From NCBI GenBank assembly GCA_026392465.1, contig JAPLCA010000015.1, positions 62,001 through 126,000 of the forward strand: DNA of 64,000 nt, given 5' to 3'. Below the pieces are notes generated by a model. That model had not been told where the DNA came from and did no database searches. It worked only from the letters and a program-made list of their open reading frames with translations. This DNA is from Propionibacteriales bacterium. Its GTDB lineage: Bacteria; Actinomycetota; Actinomycetes; Propionibacteriales; Nocardioidaceae. A program made the translations under genes and the position numbers. Below, piece by piece: positions 27,098-37,873 of the stretch (position 1 is the first letter of the stretch; each line of letters starts with the position of its first letter).

Positions 27098-27229
27098 GCT
27101 GCTGGTTCCCATCAATTGATGGGAACCAGCAGCTCACCATGGTTCTCCCTCACTCACCATGGTCGTCCCGTGCTCACCGGCGGAATCATCCGCAGGGGAG
27201 TGAGGGATTCCCATGAAGTGATGGGAATC
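27098..27229. repeat. Palindrome cluster after the GMC oxidoreductase
   Basis: 27098-27133 is a perfect 36-bp palindrome centred on ATCAATTGAT, with the arm TTCCCATCA. 27206-27229 repeats the theme as GATTCCCAT-N6-ATGGGAATC. Between them CCCTCACTC (27147-27155) can pair with GAGTGAGGG (27198-27206). The same GATTCCCA half-site recurs at 37875-37998, so this is a dispersed palindromic repeat. The cluster lies between convergent genes and may also end both transcripts. Confidence 0.7.
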
Positions 27230-27247
27230 GGCCGACCGCGGAGAGGG

Positions 27248-28819
27248 TCAGGCGCTGGGGGTCTCCGCCCGGCGCGGGACGGCGGTCTCGGTCTCCTCGG
27301 ACCGACCGCGGAGCACCGTGCTGCCCTCGCGGCGCCAGTGGGCGGCCTCCTCGGGGTCGGCCGCGGTGACCGCCTGCAGGTCGGCCAGCACACCCCCCTC
27401 GACGTCCTTCGCCAGCTCGGTCAGCCGGGAGGCGGCGTTGACGGCGTCGCCGATCACCGTGAACTCGTAGCGGGTCTCGTCGCCGACGTAGCCCGCGACC
27501 GCCCGTCCCGTGGCCACGCCGATCCCGGCGCGCACGCCGACCAGCTCCGTCTCGAGCCGCTCCCCGATCCGTCGGGCGGCGGCGAGCGCCTGCCCCGCGT
27601 GGTCGTCGAGGTGACGCGGCGCGCCGAAGACGGCGAGCACGGCGTCGCCCATGAACTTGTTGACGAGGCCGCCGTGCGCGTCGACCTCCGCGATGATCAC
27701 GCCGAAGTAGTCGTTCAGCATGGCCACGACCTCGTCCGGCTCGCGCTCCTCCGCGTACGACGTGGAGCCCACGAGGTCGGTGAACAGCACCGACACCTCG
27801 CGTGTCTCGCCGCCCAGCCGCACGTCCTCCAGCGCGGCTTCCGCGACGTCGCGCCCGACGTGGCGACCGAACGCGTCGCGCAACCGCTCCCGCTCCAGCA
27901 GGCCCGTGGACATCTGGTTGAAGCCCGACTGCAGCATCCCCAGCTCCGAGCCGTCGAACACCTCGATCGTGGTGCCGAACTCGCCGCGCTCGACCCGACG
28001 CATCGCCTCGGTGACACCCGTCATCGGCTGGACGACGGCTCGGGAGGTGAGCCACATGACGAAGAAGCCGAAGAACAGCACGACCGAGCCGATGATCAGC
28101 GTCACGACCGCCAGCTCGCTCAGGGTCAGCTGGTCGGTGGTGAGCGCGAGGATGCCGACGACGACCAGGCCCACCACGGGCGCACCCGTGCCGAGCCACC
28201 AGAACATCAGGACGCGGGTCGCCGCACCGAGGCCGCGCGGCCGCTTCATGACGGCGCCGCGGAGGGCGCGGGCGGCGATCGGCCGCATCGCGAACTCGGC
28301 CAGCAGGTAGGCGATGGTCGTGACGACGATCGACGCGATGCCGACGGTGAGACCGGTCGACAGGGCACGTTCGGGCTGCACGACGACCGACAGCAGCGTG
28401 AACAGCACCGTCGCCAGCACCCAGAGCGCCGCCTGCATGACGGTCAGGGACCGGGCGGCGCGCAGGGCGCGGCGCCGCTCGCGCGGCGTCGGCTCGCGGT
28501 CCTCGAGGGCCCACCGCTGGGCCCGGACCGTCCGCCGCGTCCCCCACGTCGCGCCCACGAGCACGGCGAGGCCGACGTAGATCGGCACGGCGATCGCGAG
28601 GGCCACGCCCATGTCCCGCGTGGGGCGGGGGCTCGGGACCACGAAGACCGACAGGGCCACGACGATGCCGGCACCGATGAGGTTGGTGCTGACGAGGAAG
28701 AGGGTGAGCAGCAGCTGGATGCGGATGCGCAGCCGGCTGGTGTCCTGCTCGGCCGACCCGAGCAGCACCGAGCCGAACGCGCGGCGGGACCGGGCCGTAC
28801 GCGCGTCTCGAGAGGCCAC
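27248..28819 (-). CDS. Membrane-bound class III adenylate/guanylate cyclase with HAMP
   Basis: 523 aa. About six membrane helices (residues 32-60, 70-90, 125-150, 155-180, 210-235, 240-265) lead into a HAMP domain (VVQPMTGVTEAMRRVERGEFG) and a class III cyclase domain in the last 180 residues. That domain has SVLFTDLVGSTS (metal Asp), NKFMGDAVLAVFGAP (second metal Asp) and EFTVIGDAVNAASRL (transition-state Asn/Arg region). The product is cAMP or cGMP. The GTG start at 28819 is chosen because GGAAGG lies 7 nt upstream and the sequence before it is not family-like. A divergent cyclic-nucleotide-binding gene begins 139 bp away. Confidence 0.87.
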   Translation of the reverse strand: MASRDARTARSRRAFGSVLLGSAEQDTSRLRIRIQLLLTLFLVSTNLIGAGIVVALSVFVVPSPRPTRDMGVALAIAVPIYVGLAVLVGATWGTRRTVRAQRWALEDREPTPRERRRALRAARSLTVMQAALWVLATVLFTLLSVVVQPERALSTGLTVGIASIVVTTIAYLLAEFAMRPIAARALRGAVMKRPRGLGAATRVLMFWWLGTGAPVVGLVVVGILALTTDQLTLSELAVVTLIIGSVVLFFGFFVMWLTSRAVVQPMTGVTEAMRRVERGEFGTTIEVFDGSELGMLQSGFNQMSTGLLERERLRDAFGRHVGRDVAEAALEDVRLGGETREVSVLFTDLVGSTSYAEEREPDEVVAMLNDYFGVIIAEVDAHGGLVNKFMGDAVLAVFGAPRHLDDHAGQALAAARRIGERLETELVGVRAGIGVATGRAVAGYVGDETRYEFTVIGDAVNAASRLTELAKDVEGGVLADLQAVTAADPEEAAHWRREGSTVLRGRSEETETAVPRRAETPSA

Positions 28820-28958
28820 GTCATTGCCTTCCAGGGCTGGCGGAGGGGACGTCGGGCAGCGTACCGTCAGCATGCTGCGGGCGTGTCCTCCTTCGCTCCA
28901 GGTCGTTGGACCGGCTGCGGCGCCCCTCCACCCCGCGCCGTTCGACCGAGAGGAAGCC

Positions 28959-29357
28959 ATGGCACGCAAGGCAGACCGCGAGACCATCGACGCGCTGACC
29001 CGCGTCACCGACTTCGACGCCAAGACCATCGAGAAGCTCGCCGGTGTCGGTCGTCCCGTGAACATCCCCGAGCGCTGGGCCGTGATGATCGAGAACACCC
29101 CCGCGGACAAGGCGTACATCATCCTCGACGGCACCGTGGAGATCCGACGTCACCAGGAGTCGATCGCCGAGCTCGGCGCCGGTGACGTCATCGGCGAGAT
29201 GGCGCTCGTCAACGGCAAGCTGCGCAACGCGACCGTCGTGGCGAAGACGCCGGTCAAGGCGCTGCACCTCACCGACTCCGACGTGGCCGAGCTGCTCGAG
29301 CACGACCCGAACTTCGCCGAGAAGCTGCAGAAGAAGGCCACCGAGCGGCTCGACTGA
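28959..29357 (+). CDS. Stand-alone cyclic nucleotide-binding domain protein
   Basis: 132 aa consisting almost wholly of a CRP-type cNMP-binding domain: opening helices (TDFDAKTIEKLAGVG), the beta-roll with DKAYIILDGTVEIRR, and the phosphate-binding cassette GDVIGEMALVNGKLRNATVVA (residues 79-99), in which Gly, Glu and the cAMP-phosphate Arg are kept. It ends EKLQKKATERLD without a helix-turn-helix, so it does not bind DNA like CRP. It may regulate another protein by binding cAMP. ATG 28959 after GAGAGGAAG. Divergent from one cyclase and convergent to another, which strongly suggests a local cNMP signalling unit. Confidence 0.85.
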   Translation: MARKADRETIDALTRVTDFDAKTIEKLAGVGRPVNIPERWAVMIENTPADKAYIILDGTVEIRRHQESIAELGAGDVIGEMALVNGKLRNATVVAKTPVKALHLTDSDVAELLEHDPNFAEKLQKKATERLD

Positions 29358-29371
29358 CCGTCCTGCTCACG

Positions 29372-29404
29372 GCTGCCCGGCCCGGTTCCTCCTCGGAGGG
29401 GCCG
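29372..29404. terminator. Bidirectional hairpin between cNMP-binding gene and cyclase
   Basis: GCCCGGCCC pairs with GGGCCGGGC around TCCTCCTCGGAGG, which forms its own small stem. It lies between convergent stops 67 bp apart. Confidence 0.65.
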
Positions 29405-29423
29405 GGCCGACGCACGTCCGGGC

Positions 29424-30239
29424 TCAGACCTGCCAGTCCAGTGCGTGGACGACCTGGGTGCCCGGGATCCCCTTGAGGTCGACCTCGCGACTCTCGAGCA
29501 CGGGCACCTGCTCGCTGTCGGACTCGAGGGCCTCGAGGACGGCGTCGCTGACGAGCACCTCGCCACCGTCGGCCTGGGCGGCCACGCGTGCGGCGTAGGC
29601 GACGTTCCGCCCGAAGAGGTCGCCGTCGCGGTGCACCGCCGACCCCCGGTGCACCCCGATCCGCACGGCCACGCCCGCCAGGCGCGACCCCGGCCGGGCG
29701 CGGGTGATGCGACGCTGCACCTCGGCCGCCGCGTCGACGGCGGCGGTGGCCGACGGGAAGGCCACCATGAAGCCGTCGCCCTGGGACTTCACGACGTGCC
29801 CGCCGTGCCGGCCGACCGCACGGGTCACGACGGCGTCGTGCTTGGCGAGCAGCCGCACCCAGCCCCCGTCGCCCAGCTCGTGGTTGAGGGCGGTCGAGCC
29901 CTCGATGTCGGAGAACAGGATCGTGACGGTGCCGTCCGGCGTGGCCATGCGGGCGAGGTCGGGCCGCTCGACGTCGGCCCAGCGCGCGAGGTCGTCGATC
30001 GAGCTGCGCAGGGTGCCGCCGAAGCCCTTGTCCTTCAGGCTGATCGCCGTGCCCACCACGGTGCGCACGGCGTCCGCGGGTCGCGGCACCGCGAGCCGGG
30101 GACGGGGGCGCTCGGCCTGCAACGACCGCTTCAGCTGGGTGATGCGGCGCCGCGCTCCCAGGAGCAGGCCCCACGTGACCACCAGCAGCACGCCCAGCGT
30201 GGCGCTGGTGAGGGTGAGGGCGATCTCGAGGCCGGACAT
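29424..30239 (-). CDS. Membrane-anchored class III adenylate/guanylate cyclase
   Basis: 271 aa. A single N-terminal membrane helix (residues 5-29) and an Arg-rich linker are followed by a cyclase domain from about residue 103 to 265: [14 protein letters not shown] (first metal Asp), [16 protein letters not shown] (second Asp), [17 protein letters not shown] (Asn and Arg of the active site) and [11 protein letters not shown]. All key residues are present, so it should be active. ATG 30239 is 7 nt after TAGATT, a leaderless arrangement. It is the second cyclase around the small cNMP-binding protein. Confidence 0.85.
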   Translation of the reverse strand: MSGLEIALTLTSATLGVLLVVTWGLLLGARRRITQLKRSLQAERPRPRLAVPRPADAVRTVVGTAISLKDKGFGGTLRSSIDDLARWADVERPDLARMATPDGTVTILFSDIEGSTALNHELGDGGWVRLLAKHDAVVTRAVGRHGGHVVKSQGDGFMVAFPSATAAVDAAAEVQRRITRARPGSRLAGVAVRIGVHRGSAVHRDGDLFGRNVAYAARVAAQADGGEVLVSDAVLEALESDSEQVPVLESREVDLKGIPGTQVVHALDWQV

Positions 30240-30309
30240 CGGGACCAATCTACGGCGAGGTCGGGGGAGTGGTGGGGGCCGCGGCCGGCCGGTCGGGGTG
30301 CCGGAACGC

Positions 30310-30353
30310 ACAGGACCCGGCCTGGAGGGAGCTCACGGGCCGGGTCCTGTCAT
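30310..30353 (+). terminator. Strong hairpin in the guaA upstream region
   Basis: ACAGGACCCGGCC pairs with GGCCGGGTCCTGT across a 14-nt loop. It lies 130 bp before guaA and downstream of no plus-strand gene, so it may be an attenuator or may separate the divergent cyclase promoter from guaA. Confidence 0.6.
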
Positions 30354-30471
30354 GTGCCACGAGGAGCGGGCACGATGTGGATCTCGCGGGAGGGAGTGTA
30401 GCGAGATCCGTCCTGTTCAACGACGCTCCCCAGAGGGGGTTACGAGCCGTCTGAAGAAATTTCTCGACCGA

Positions 30472-30483
30472 TACGATGACGCC

Positions 30484-30484
<1 letters not shown>
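30472..30484 (+). promoter_or_regulatory. Leaderless promoter of guaA
   Basis: TACGAT at 30472-30477 is 6 nt before the GTG start. No Shine-Dalgarno is present. The 50 nt before it are less GC-rich than the surroundings. Confidence 0.55.
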
Positions 30485-32043
<1,559 letters not shown>

Positions 32044-32044
32044 T

Positions 32045-32113
32045 CCCCACGATTCGGTACGTCATCGCCCGTTCTCGTCACCAGAACGGGCGATGACGTA
32101 CCGAAACGTGGGG
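32045..32113. terminator. 31-bp stem-loop between guaA and nhaA
   Basis: Arms at about 32045-32075 and 32083-32113 pair over 31 bp with one mismatch (CCCCACG...GTTCT), leaving a loop of 7 nt. It lies between convergent stops and should stop transcription in both directions. Its length exceeds a normal terminator and its core GGTACGTCATCGCCCG looks like a repeat unit. Confidence 0.7.
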
Positions 32114-32124
32114 AGGGAGTGGGC

Positions 32125-33342
32125 TCAGGGGCGGTAGGCGCGGTTGCGGGAGCGCAGCACCACCACGGCCAACAGCGCCGACGTGAGGGAGCCGACGAGC
32201 ACGCCGACCTTCACGTGCTCGTCGGCCTCGCTGCCCGGCCCGAACGCAAGCTCGCCGACCAGCAGCGCCACCGTGAAGCCGATGCCGGCGAGCAGGCCGA
32301 CGCCGAGCAGGTCGGTCCAGGTCAGGTCGTCGTCGAGCTCGGCGCGCGTGAACCGCGCCATCAGCCAGGTCGAGGCGAGCACGCCGACCGGCTTGCCGAC
32401 CACCAACCCCGCGACGATACCCAGGGTCACCGGGTCGCGCAGGGCCTCCACGAACCCCGACGCCCCCTCGACGGCCACGCCGGCGGAGAAGAACGCGAAG
32501 ACGGGGACGGCGAACAGCGACGACACGGGGCGCACCCGGTGCTCGAGGTGCTCGGCCAGGCCCGGACCCTGCTGCCCGTCGCGGCGCAGCACCGGCACCG
32601 TGAACCCGAGCAGGACGCCGGCGACCGTCGCGTGCACGCCGGACTCGTGCACGCAGGCCCAGGCGACGGCCGCGAGCGGGAGGAGGAGCCACGGCGAGCG
32701 GATGCGGCGCTGGACGAGCAGCCCGAACAAGCCGATCGGGACGAGCGCGGCCAGCAGCCAGAGCACGTCGAGGTCGGCCGTGTAGAACAGCGCGATGATC
32801 GTGATGGCCAGCAGGTCGTCGACGATCGCCAGCGTGAGCAGGAAGAGTCGCAGCGCGGTCGGCAGGAACGAGCCGACGACCGCCAGCACCGCCACGGCGA
32901 AGGCGATGTCGGTCGCCGACGGGATCGCCCAGCCGATCAGGCGTCCCTCGGGGTGCAGCCCGTTGACCAGCAGGTAGATGCCGGCGGGGACGGCCATGCC
33001 GCCGACGGCCGCGACGATCGGCACCGCGGCGCGCGAGGGGTCGCGCAGGTCGCCGGCGACGAGCTCGCGCTTGAGCTCCAGGCCGACGACGAAGAAGAAG
33101 ACGGCGAGCAGACCGTCGGCCGCCCACGTGCCGAGCGAGAGGTCGAGGTGCAGCGCGGACGGTCCGACGACCGTGTCGCGCAGCTGCCCGTAGGCGTCGG
33201 TGGTGTTCGCGGCGACCAGGGCGAGGAGGGCCGCGACGACGAGCAGCGCGCCGCCGAACGTCTCGGCACGGACGAGCTCGCCGATGCGCTGGGTCTCGGA
33301 CCAGGAGCCGCGGGTCAGCAGGCGGCGACGGGGGGTGCTCAC
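32125..33342 (-). CDS. nhaA: Na+/H+ antiporter NhaA
   Basis: Exports Na+ in exchange for protons; 405 aa with about twelve membrane helices. Signatures are [18 protein letters not shown] near residue 85, [18 protein letters not shown] near 140 and the essential Asp pair in [12 protein letters not shown] near 170, matching Asp163-Asp164 of E. coli NhaA. A cytoplasmic tail of charged residues (SEADEH) precedes the last helix. The GTG start at 33342 is chosen over a longer reading because it has GGAGG upstream and leaves a family-like N-terminus ([12 protein letters not shown]). Convergent to guaA and divergent from the GGT gene. Confidence 0.93.
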   Translation of the reverse strand: MSTPRRRLLTRGSWSETQRIGELVRAETFGGALLVVAALLALVAANTTDAYGQLRDTVVGPSALHLDLSLGTWAADGLLAVFFFVVGLELKRELVAGDLRDPSRAAVPIVAAVGGMAVPAGIYLLVNGLHPEGRLIGWAIPSATDIAFAVAVLAVVGSFLPTALRLFLLTLAIVDDLLAITIIALFYTADLDVLWLLAALVPIGLFGLLVQRRIRSPWLLLPLAAVAWACVHESGVHATVAGVLLGFTVPVLRRDGQQGPGLAEHLEHRVRPVSSLFAVPVFAFFSAGVAVEGASGFVEALRDPVTLGIVAGLVVGKPVGVLASTWLMARFTRAELDDDLTWTDLLGVGLLAGIGFTVALLVGELAFGPGSEADEHVKVGVLVGSLTSALLAVVVLRSRNRAYRP

Positions 33343-33470
33343 AGGAGATCGTCCTCCAGGGGTCGGCGACAGGACGCCGACCAGACTTCCCGGCACACCG
33401 GAACCCACCCTACCGTCGAGTCCCTGCCGTCGAATCGCGCGGAGCCGGTCGGCGCGGCTAGCCTGCGAGG

Positions 33471-34973
33471 ATGCCCGACGTCGCGCTCGCCGCACCCAAC
33501 GAGGCCGCCGCCGACGCCGGCGCGGAGGTGGCGCGCGCGGGCGGCAACGCCGTCGACGCGGCGCTCGCCGCCGCCCTGGTGACGATGGTCAACGAGGTGG
33601 GCCTGGTCTCGCTCAGCTCGGGCGGCTTCGTCACCGTCCAGCCCCAGGACGGGTCGAGCCCCGTCACGGTCGACGGGTGGATGGACATGCCGGGCCGAGG
33701 GGCGCAGGCCGCCCGGGGGTCGGGCACGTGGGACGTGACCACCGAGTACGGCGGCGGGGTCACCGTCACGATCGGCGCCGGGTCGGTCGCGACCCACGGT
33801 GCGGTGGCGGCGTTCGAGGAGACGCACCGGCGCTGGGGGAGCGTGCCGTGGCGCGAGGTCGTGGCCCCGGCGGTCGACGTCGCTCGCGGCGGCTTCCGGC
33901 TGGGGTCGGCGTCGCGCTACTACCTCGACTACGTGCACGACGACATCTACGGCTGGGACCAGCAGAGCCGCGCGGCCGTGCACGACGTCGACGGCACGGT
34001 GACGCGCGGGCTGGTGGTGGTCGCCGACCTCGCCGCGTCGCTGGAGCTCATCGCCGAGGAGGGCGCCGCGGCGCTGCACACGGGCGAGCTCGGGCGCCTC
34101 ATCAGCGACGACGTGGTGGCACGGGGCGGTCTGCTGACGCGCGACGACCTCGCCGCGTACCGGCCGGTCGTCCGGCCGGCGCTGCGCGTCGAGCTCGGCG
34201 ACTGGACGCTCGGCACGAACCCGACGCCGGCGATCGGCGGGGTGTGCGTGGCGGCCATGCTGCGCCTGCTCGACGGCGTGCCGCGCGACGTCGCGGACGG
34301 CCGGTGGTCGGCCGCCGACGTCGACCGTCTGGTCGAGGTGCAGCGGGCGGTCCTGGGGCACCGGCTCGACGTGCTCGACCACAGCGACGACCTCGTCGCC
34401 GACGCGCTCGCCTACCTCGCGTCGGTCGACGACGCGGTGCGCTCGTCGGGCTCCACCGCCCACGTGTCCGCCACGGACGGCGACGGCGGCGCGTGCGCGG
34501 TGACCGTCTCCTCCGGCTACGGCTCGGGCATGGTGGCGCGCGGCACCGGCATCTGGCTCAACAACTGCCTCGGCGAGCAGGAGCTGAACCCCCGCGGGCT
34601 GCACGGCCTCCCGGCGGGTGCCCGGCTGCTGTCGAACATGGCGCCCACGGTGGCCCACCACCGCGACGGCGCGGCACTGGCGATCGGGTCCCCAGGAGCC
34701 GACCGCATCTCGACGGCCGTCGCGCAGGTCGTGGCCGGCTTCGTCCACGGCGGCCTGACCCTGCAGGGAGCCGTCGACCATCCCCGCGTGCACGTGCACC
34801 GGGCCGGCCGCCCCGACGAGGTGGTCAAGGTCGAGGACGCCTCGGACCTGACGATGTACTACGGCGGCGTCGCAGCGACCCTGCTGCGCCGCGACGCGAC
34901 GGGTGCGCTGCACCTCGAGGCTGCAGCGGACCCGCGACGTGACGGCGCGGTGCGTCTGGTGCGCAGCAGGTGA
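33471..34973 (+). CDS. Gamma-glutamyltransferase family protein, no signal peptide
   Basis: An Ntn-hydrolase of the GGT family, 500 aa, that would cleave gamma-glutamyl amides and mature by self-cleavage. Recognised parts are [25 protein letters not shown] near the start, [33 protein letters not shown] and the processing site [15 protein letters not shown] near residue 322, where Thr of the T-x-H motif is the new N-terminal nucleophile. [11 protein letters not shown] and [11 protein letters not shown] follow as usual. It lacks a signal peptide, so it should be cytoplasmic, unlike classical GGT. Leaderless start (TAGCCT, 6 nt, ATG). The substrate is uncertain. Confidence 0.85.
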   Translation: MPDVALAAPNEAAADAGAEVARAGGNAVDAALAAALVTMVNEVGLVSLSSGGFVTVQPQDGSSPVTVDGWMDMPGRGAQAARGSGTWDVTTEYGGGVTVTIGAGSVATHGAVAAFEETHRRWGSVPWREVVAPAVDVARGGFRLGSASRYYLDYVHDDIYGWDQQSRAAVHDVDGTVTRGLVVVADLAASLELIAEEGAAALHTGELGRLISDDVVARGGLLTRDDLAAYRPVVRPALRVELGDWTLGTNPTPAIGGVCVAAMLRLLDGVPRDVADGRWSAADVDRLVEVQRAVLGHRLDVLDHSDDLVADALAYLASVDDAVRSSGSTAHVSATDGDGGACAVTVSSGYGSGMVARGTGIWLNNCLGEQELNPRGLHGLPAGARLLSNMAPTVAHHRDGAALAIGSPGADRISTAVAQVVAGFVHGGLTLQGAVDHPRVHVHRAGRPDEVVKVEDASDLTMYYGGVAATLLRRDATGALHLEAAADPRRDGAVRLVRSR

Positions 34974-34999
34974 CATCGTCGCTGTCACGGTCCTACGCT
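34969..34999 (+). promoter_or_regulatory. Promoter and operator of the decapeptide-repeat gene
   Basis: GGTGACA-N7-TGTCACG at 34969-34989 is an inverted repeat with the same spacing and nearly the same half-sites as 7299-7319 and 23706-23726. It begins inside the end of the GGT gene. TACGCT at 34994-34999 is the -10, and the ATG at 35006 follows after 6 nt. Confidence 0.55.
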
Positions 35000-35005
35000 G
35001 CGAGC

Positions 35006-35836
35006 ATGAACCTCGTCGGCCTCGCCACCCTGCCCCTGCGCGTGACGATCTCGGCCACCCGCACGACCCTGGCCCTGGGCCAGCTGGCGTCGCCGGACGG
35101 CCCGATCCTGCGCGAGGGCGGGTACGGCACGCGGATCGCGGTGCTGATCGGCGAGGACGGCCTGCTGGAGCAGCTGGGCCGGCTGCTCGCCGACGACCGC
35201 GGCATCGTCGCGCTCGGCAACCTGGTCGCCGACATCACGGCCGAGGACCGGCCGATCGGCAAGGCGCTGCAGCGTGACGGTCTCGTCGACCGGATGGCCT
35301 CGGAGGAGGGCCCCTTCGTGCGGCTGCTGGAGGCCGGCGGCCCGCTCGACCGCGCGCTGGCGGAGGACGGGCCGCTCTACCGCTTCCTCGCTCCGGGCGG
35401 GTCGCTCGATCGGCTGCTCGCACCCGACGGACCGCTGGAGCGGCTGACCGCGCCCGACGGCCCGATCGAGCGGATGCTCGCGCCCGGTGGCCCGCTCGAG
35501 CGGCTCCTGGAGAACGACGGCACGCTCGAGAACGTCCTGCGTCCCGGCGGCCTGCTGGAGCAGCTGCTGGAGGAGGACGGTGTCCTCGAGAACCTGCTGC
35601 GGCCCGGTGGGACCCTGGAGCAGCTGGTGGCGCTCGGGTCGACGATCGACGCGATCGTCCCGCGGCTGGAGGCGCTGGGCAACGCGATCCCGAGCCTCAA
35701 CCAGGCGGTGTCGGTGCTGAGCGGTGCCGTCGAGCCGCTCGGCACGCTCGCCCAGCGTCTGCCCGGCGGTCGCCGTCGGGTGCTGTCCTCCGGTCCGTCG
35801 GGGTCGACCCCCACGAACGAGCTGTACGGCGAGTGA
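35006..35836 (+). CDS. Decapeptide-repeat protein of unknown function
   Basis: 276 aa with no recognised enzyme domain. An N-terminal part (1-78, MNLVGLATLPLRVTISATR start) is followed by thirteen consecutive 10-residue repeats at residues 79-208 (35240-35629) with consensus x-x-D/G-G-x-L-D/E-R-L-L, for example APGGPLERLL, APDGPLERLT, RPGGLLEQLL. The repeats have no gaps. The tail (209-276) has a helical region and a Ser/Pro/Thr-rich end. No signal peptide or long membrane segment. The period of ten could form a solenoid or helical stack. It ends overlapping the next start (GTGA), so it is coupled to a META protein. Function unknown. Confidence 0.75.
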   Translation: MNLVGLATLPLRVTISATRTTLALGQLASPDGPILREGGYGTRIAVLIGEDGLLEQLGRLLADDRGIVALGNLVADITAEDRPIGKALQRDGLVDRMASEEGPFVRLLEAGGPLDRALAEDGPLYRFLAPGGSLDRLLAPDGPLERLTAPDGPIERMLAPGGPLERLLENDGTLENVLRPGGLLEQLLEEDGVLENLLRPGGTLEQLVALGSTIDAIVPRLEALGNAIPSLNQAVSVLSGAVEPLGTLAQRLPGGRRRVLSSGPSGSTPTNELYGE

Positions 35837-36162
35837 GCGCCCCCGCACGGTCCGACGTCGTCGGCCGCTGGCTCCCCGAGAACGGCCCCGACCGGGCCTT
35901 CGTCGAGCTGCGCGACAACGGCGACCTCGCCGGGCACGACGGGTGCAACCGCTTCGGCGGAGAGCACTGGTCGCTCGAGGGCGACGTCGTCACCACGTCG
36001 GGCACCCGCGTCTCGACCCTCATGGCCTGCGACGGCATCGACACCTGGCTGGGTCGGGCGGTGTCGTTCCGCTGGGACGACGGCACGCTGCGCGCGACCG
36101 GGCCCGACGGCGCCGAGCTCGGTCTGCTGCTCACCGACCCGGACGTCTCCGCCAGGGGGTGA
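35833..36162 (+). CDS. META domain protein (cytoplasmic)
   Basis: 109 aa forming a single META (HslJ-like) domain: VGRWLPEN, FVELRDNGDLAGHDGCNRFGGEHW, TLMACDGIDTWLGRAVSFRW. The GCN-x-F-x-G-x-W core and the MAC motif are diagnostic. No signal peptide, unlike the next gene. The GTG start overlaps the repeat-protein stop. META domains occur in heat-shock and envelope lipoproteins; their biochemical role is not settled. Confidence 0.85.
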   Translation: MSAPARSDVVGRWLPENGPDRAFVELRDNGDLAGHDGCNRFGGEHWSLEGDVVTTSGTRVSTLMACDGIDTWLGRAVSFRWDDGTLRATGPDGAELGLLLTDPDVSARG

Positions 36163-36166
36163 CCTC

Positions 36167-36613
36167 GTGCCTCGACGACGATGGTCGCGGTGCCTGGTGG
36201 GCATGACCGCGGTGAGTGCCGTGCTCGCCCTGGGCGGCTGCGAGGGCCGGTCGGCGGATCCTTCGCCCGCGTCGCCTTCGTCCTCGACGACGCCCGGTGA
36301 CGTCACCGCGGCCGACGTGACGGGGCTCTGGTCAGCCGGCCGCTCGGGCTCGCGGCTGCCGGTGGAGGTCGAGCTCGGCGCCGACGGCAGGGTGTCCGGC
36401 TCCGACGGGTGCAACTCCTTCAGCGGCCGGCGATGGTCGCTCGACGGTGACCGGGTGCAGCTGCGAGGCGCCCAGCTGACCTCGTTGGTCGCGTGCCCGA
36501 GCTACTCGACCTGGTTGGATCGAGCCGCCTCCTTCCGGCTGCGCGACGGTCGGTTGGTCGCCCTCGACCCTGCCGGAGAGAGGCTCGGGTCACTGCGCCG
36601 CGCGGGGGCCTGA
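36167..36613 (+). CDS. META domain lipoprotein
   Basis: 148 aa with a signal peptide and lipobox LGGC (residues 22-25), a Ser/Pro/Thr-rich spacer (residues 30-45) and a META domain: VTGLWSAG, VEVELGADGRVSGSDGCNSFSGRRW, TSLVACPSYSTWLDRAASFRL. It is the exported paralogue of the preceding protein, 4 bp away, with GTG start. The pair probably arose by duplication and diverged in cellular location: one inside, one on the outer face of the membrane. Cotranscribed with the decapeptide-repeat gene. Confidence 0.85.
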   Translation: MPRRRWSRCLVGMTAVSAVLALGGCEGRSADPSPASPSSSTTPGDVTAADVTGLWSAGRSGSRLPVEVELGADGRVSGSDGCNSFSGRRWSLDGDRVQLRGAQLTSLVACPSYSTWLDRAASFRLRDGRLVALDPAGERLGSLRRAGA

Positions 36614-36663
36614 CGGCCGGTCGTTCGGCTTGCCGACGTCGGGGTCCGTGCGAGGCTCGACGT

Positions 36664-37863
36664 ATGGACATCGTCATCATCGGAGGCGGTCTCGCGGCCG
36701 CGAAGGCTGCAGCGGCGCTGCGCGAGAACGGGCACGACGGCGGGCTGACGATCATCGGCGCCGAGGACCGGCTGCCCTACGAGCGTCCGCCGCTGTCGAA
36801 GGACGTGCTGCTCGGCGAGGGCACGCTCGACGACGCCGTCGTCCACCCGCAGGAGTGGTACGCCGAGCACGACGTGCGCCTCGTGAGCGGCACGGCGGCC
36901 GAGCGGCTCGACGTCGAGGGTCACCGGGTACACCTGGCGGACGGCCAGGTCGTGCCGTACGACAAGGCCGTCATCGCGACCGGTGCCCGTCCCGCCGTCC
37001 CCGACGCGATCGCGGGTGGCGCCGACGCCTTCTTCCTGCGCGACGCGGCCGACGTCGAGCGGCTGTCTGCGGCGTTCGCCGACGCGTCGTCCGTCGTCGT
37101 GGTGGGCGGCGGCTGGGTCGGGCTGGAGGTGGCGGCCGCGGCGCGTCACCACGACCTCGAGACCACGGTGGTGCTGCGCGGCGACGTGCCGCTGGAGAAG
37201 GTCATGGGCGAGCGGATCGGCGGCTACTTCGCCTCCCTGCACACGACGCACGGCGTGACCCTGCGGACGGGCGAGCGGGTCGACGCGGTGACCGCGCGCA
37301 CGGTGAGGCTCGGCGGTGGTGAGGTGCTGGAGGCCGACGTCGTCGTGCTCGCGGTGGGTGCGACGCCCAACGTCGAGCTCGCGCAGGAGGCGGGACTGCT
37401 CGTCGACGACGGCGTCGTCACCGACGAGCACTTCGCCACCAGCCACCCCGACGTCTACGCGATCGGCGACGTGTCGGCGACCCTCCACGTCGGTCGCGGC
37501 CACGCCGTGCGGGTCGAGCACTGGGACGACGCGGTGCGCCAGGGCGAGGCCGTCGCGGAGGTGCTGCTCGGCCAGGACGTCGTGTACGACTGGGAGCCGT
37601 ACTTCTTCACCGACCAGTACGACCTGGGCATGGAGTACGTCGGCCACGGGTCCGGCGACGACGACGTGGTGGTGCGCGGTGAGCTCGGCGACGGCAGCGG
37701 CGACGGCGAGTTCATCGTGTTCTGGCTGCACGACGGCGTCGTGTCCGCCGCCATGAACGTCAACATCTGGGACGTCCAGGACGACCTGCGGGCCCTGGTG
37801 GGCCGCGAGGTCGCCCCCGAGCGCCTCGCCGACCCCTCCGTCGAGCTCTCCGACCTCGCCTGA
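36664..37863 (+). CDS. FAD/NAD(P)-dependent ferredoxin-reductase-type oxidoreductase
   Basis: 399 aa. FAD motif IVIIGGGLAAAKAAAALRENG at the start, LPYERPPLSKDVLLGE (near residue 37) typical of rhodocoxin/putidaredoxin-reductase relatives, NAD motif VVVVGGGWVGLEVAAAARHH near residue 143, and the second FAD motif TSHPDVYAIGDVSATL near 260. The C-terminal domain (YFFTDQYDLGMEYVGHG) is the dimer/reductase-C type. It would pass electrons from NAD(P)H to a [2Fe-2S] ferredoxin serving a P450 or dioxygenase, none of which is adjacent. Starts ATG 36664, 50 bp after the META lipoprotein gene. Confidence 0.88.
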   Translation: MDIVIIGGGLAAAKAAAALRENGHDGGLTIIGAEDRLPYERPPLSKDVLLGEGTLDDAVVHPQEWYAEHDVRLVSGTAAERLDVEGHRVHLADGQVVPYDKAVIATGARPAVPDAIAGGADAFFLRDAADVERLSAAFADASSVVVVGGGWVGLEVAAAARHHDLETTVVLRGDVPLEKVMGERIGGYFASLHTTHGVTLRTGERVDAVTARTVRLGGGEVLEADVVVLAVGATPNVELAQEAGLLVDDGVVTDEHFATSHPDVYAIGDVSATLHVGRGHAVRVEHWDDAVRQGEAVAEVLLGQDVVYDWEPYFFTDQYDLGMEYVGHGSGDDDVVVRGELGDGSGDGEFIVFWLHDGVVSAAMNVNIWDVQDDLRALVGREVAPERLADPSVELSDLA

Positions 37864-37873
37864 CCTGCGTCCT

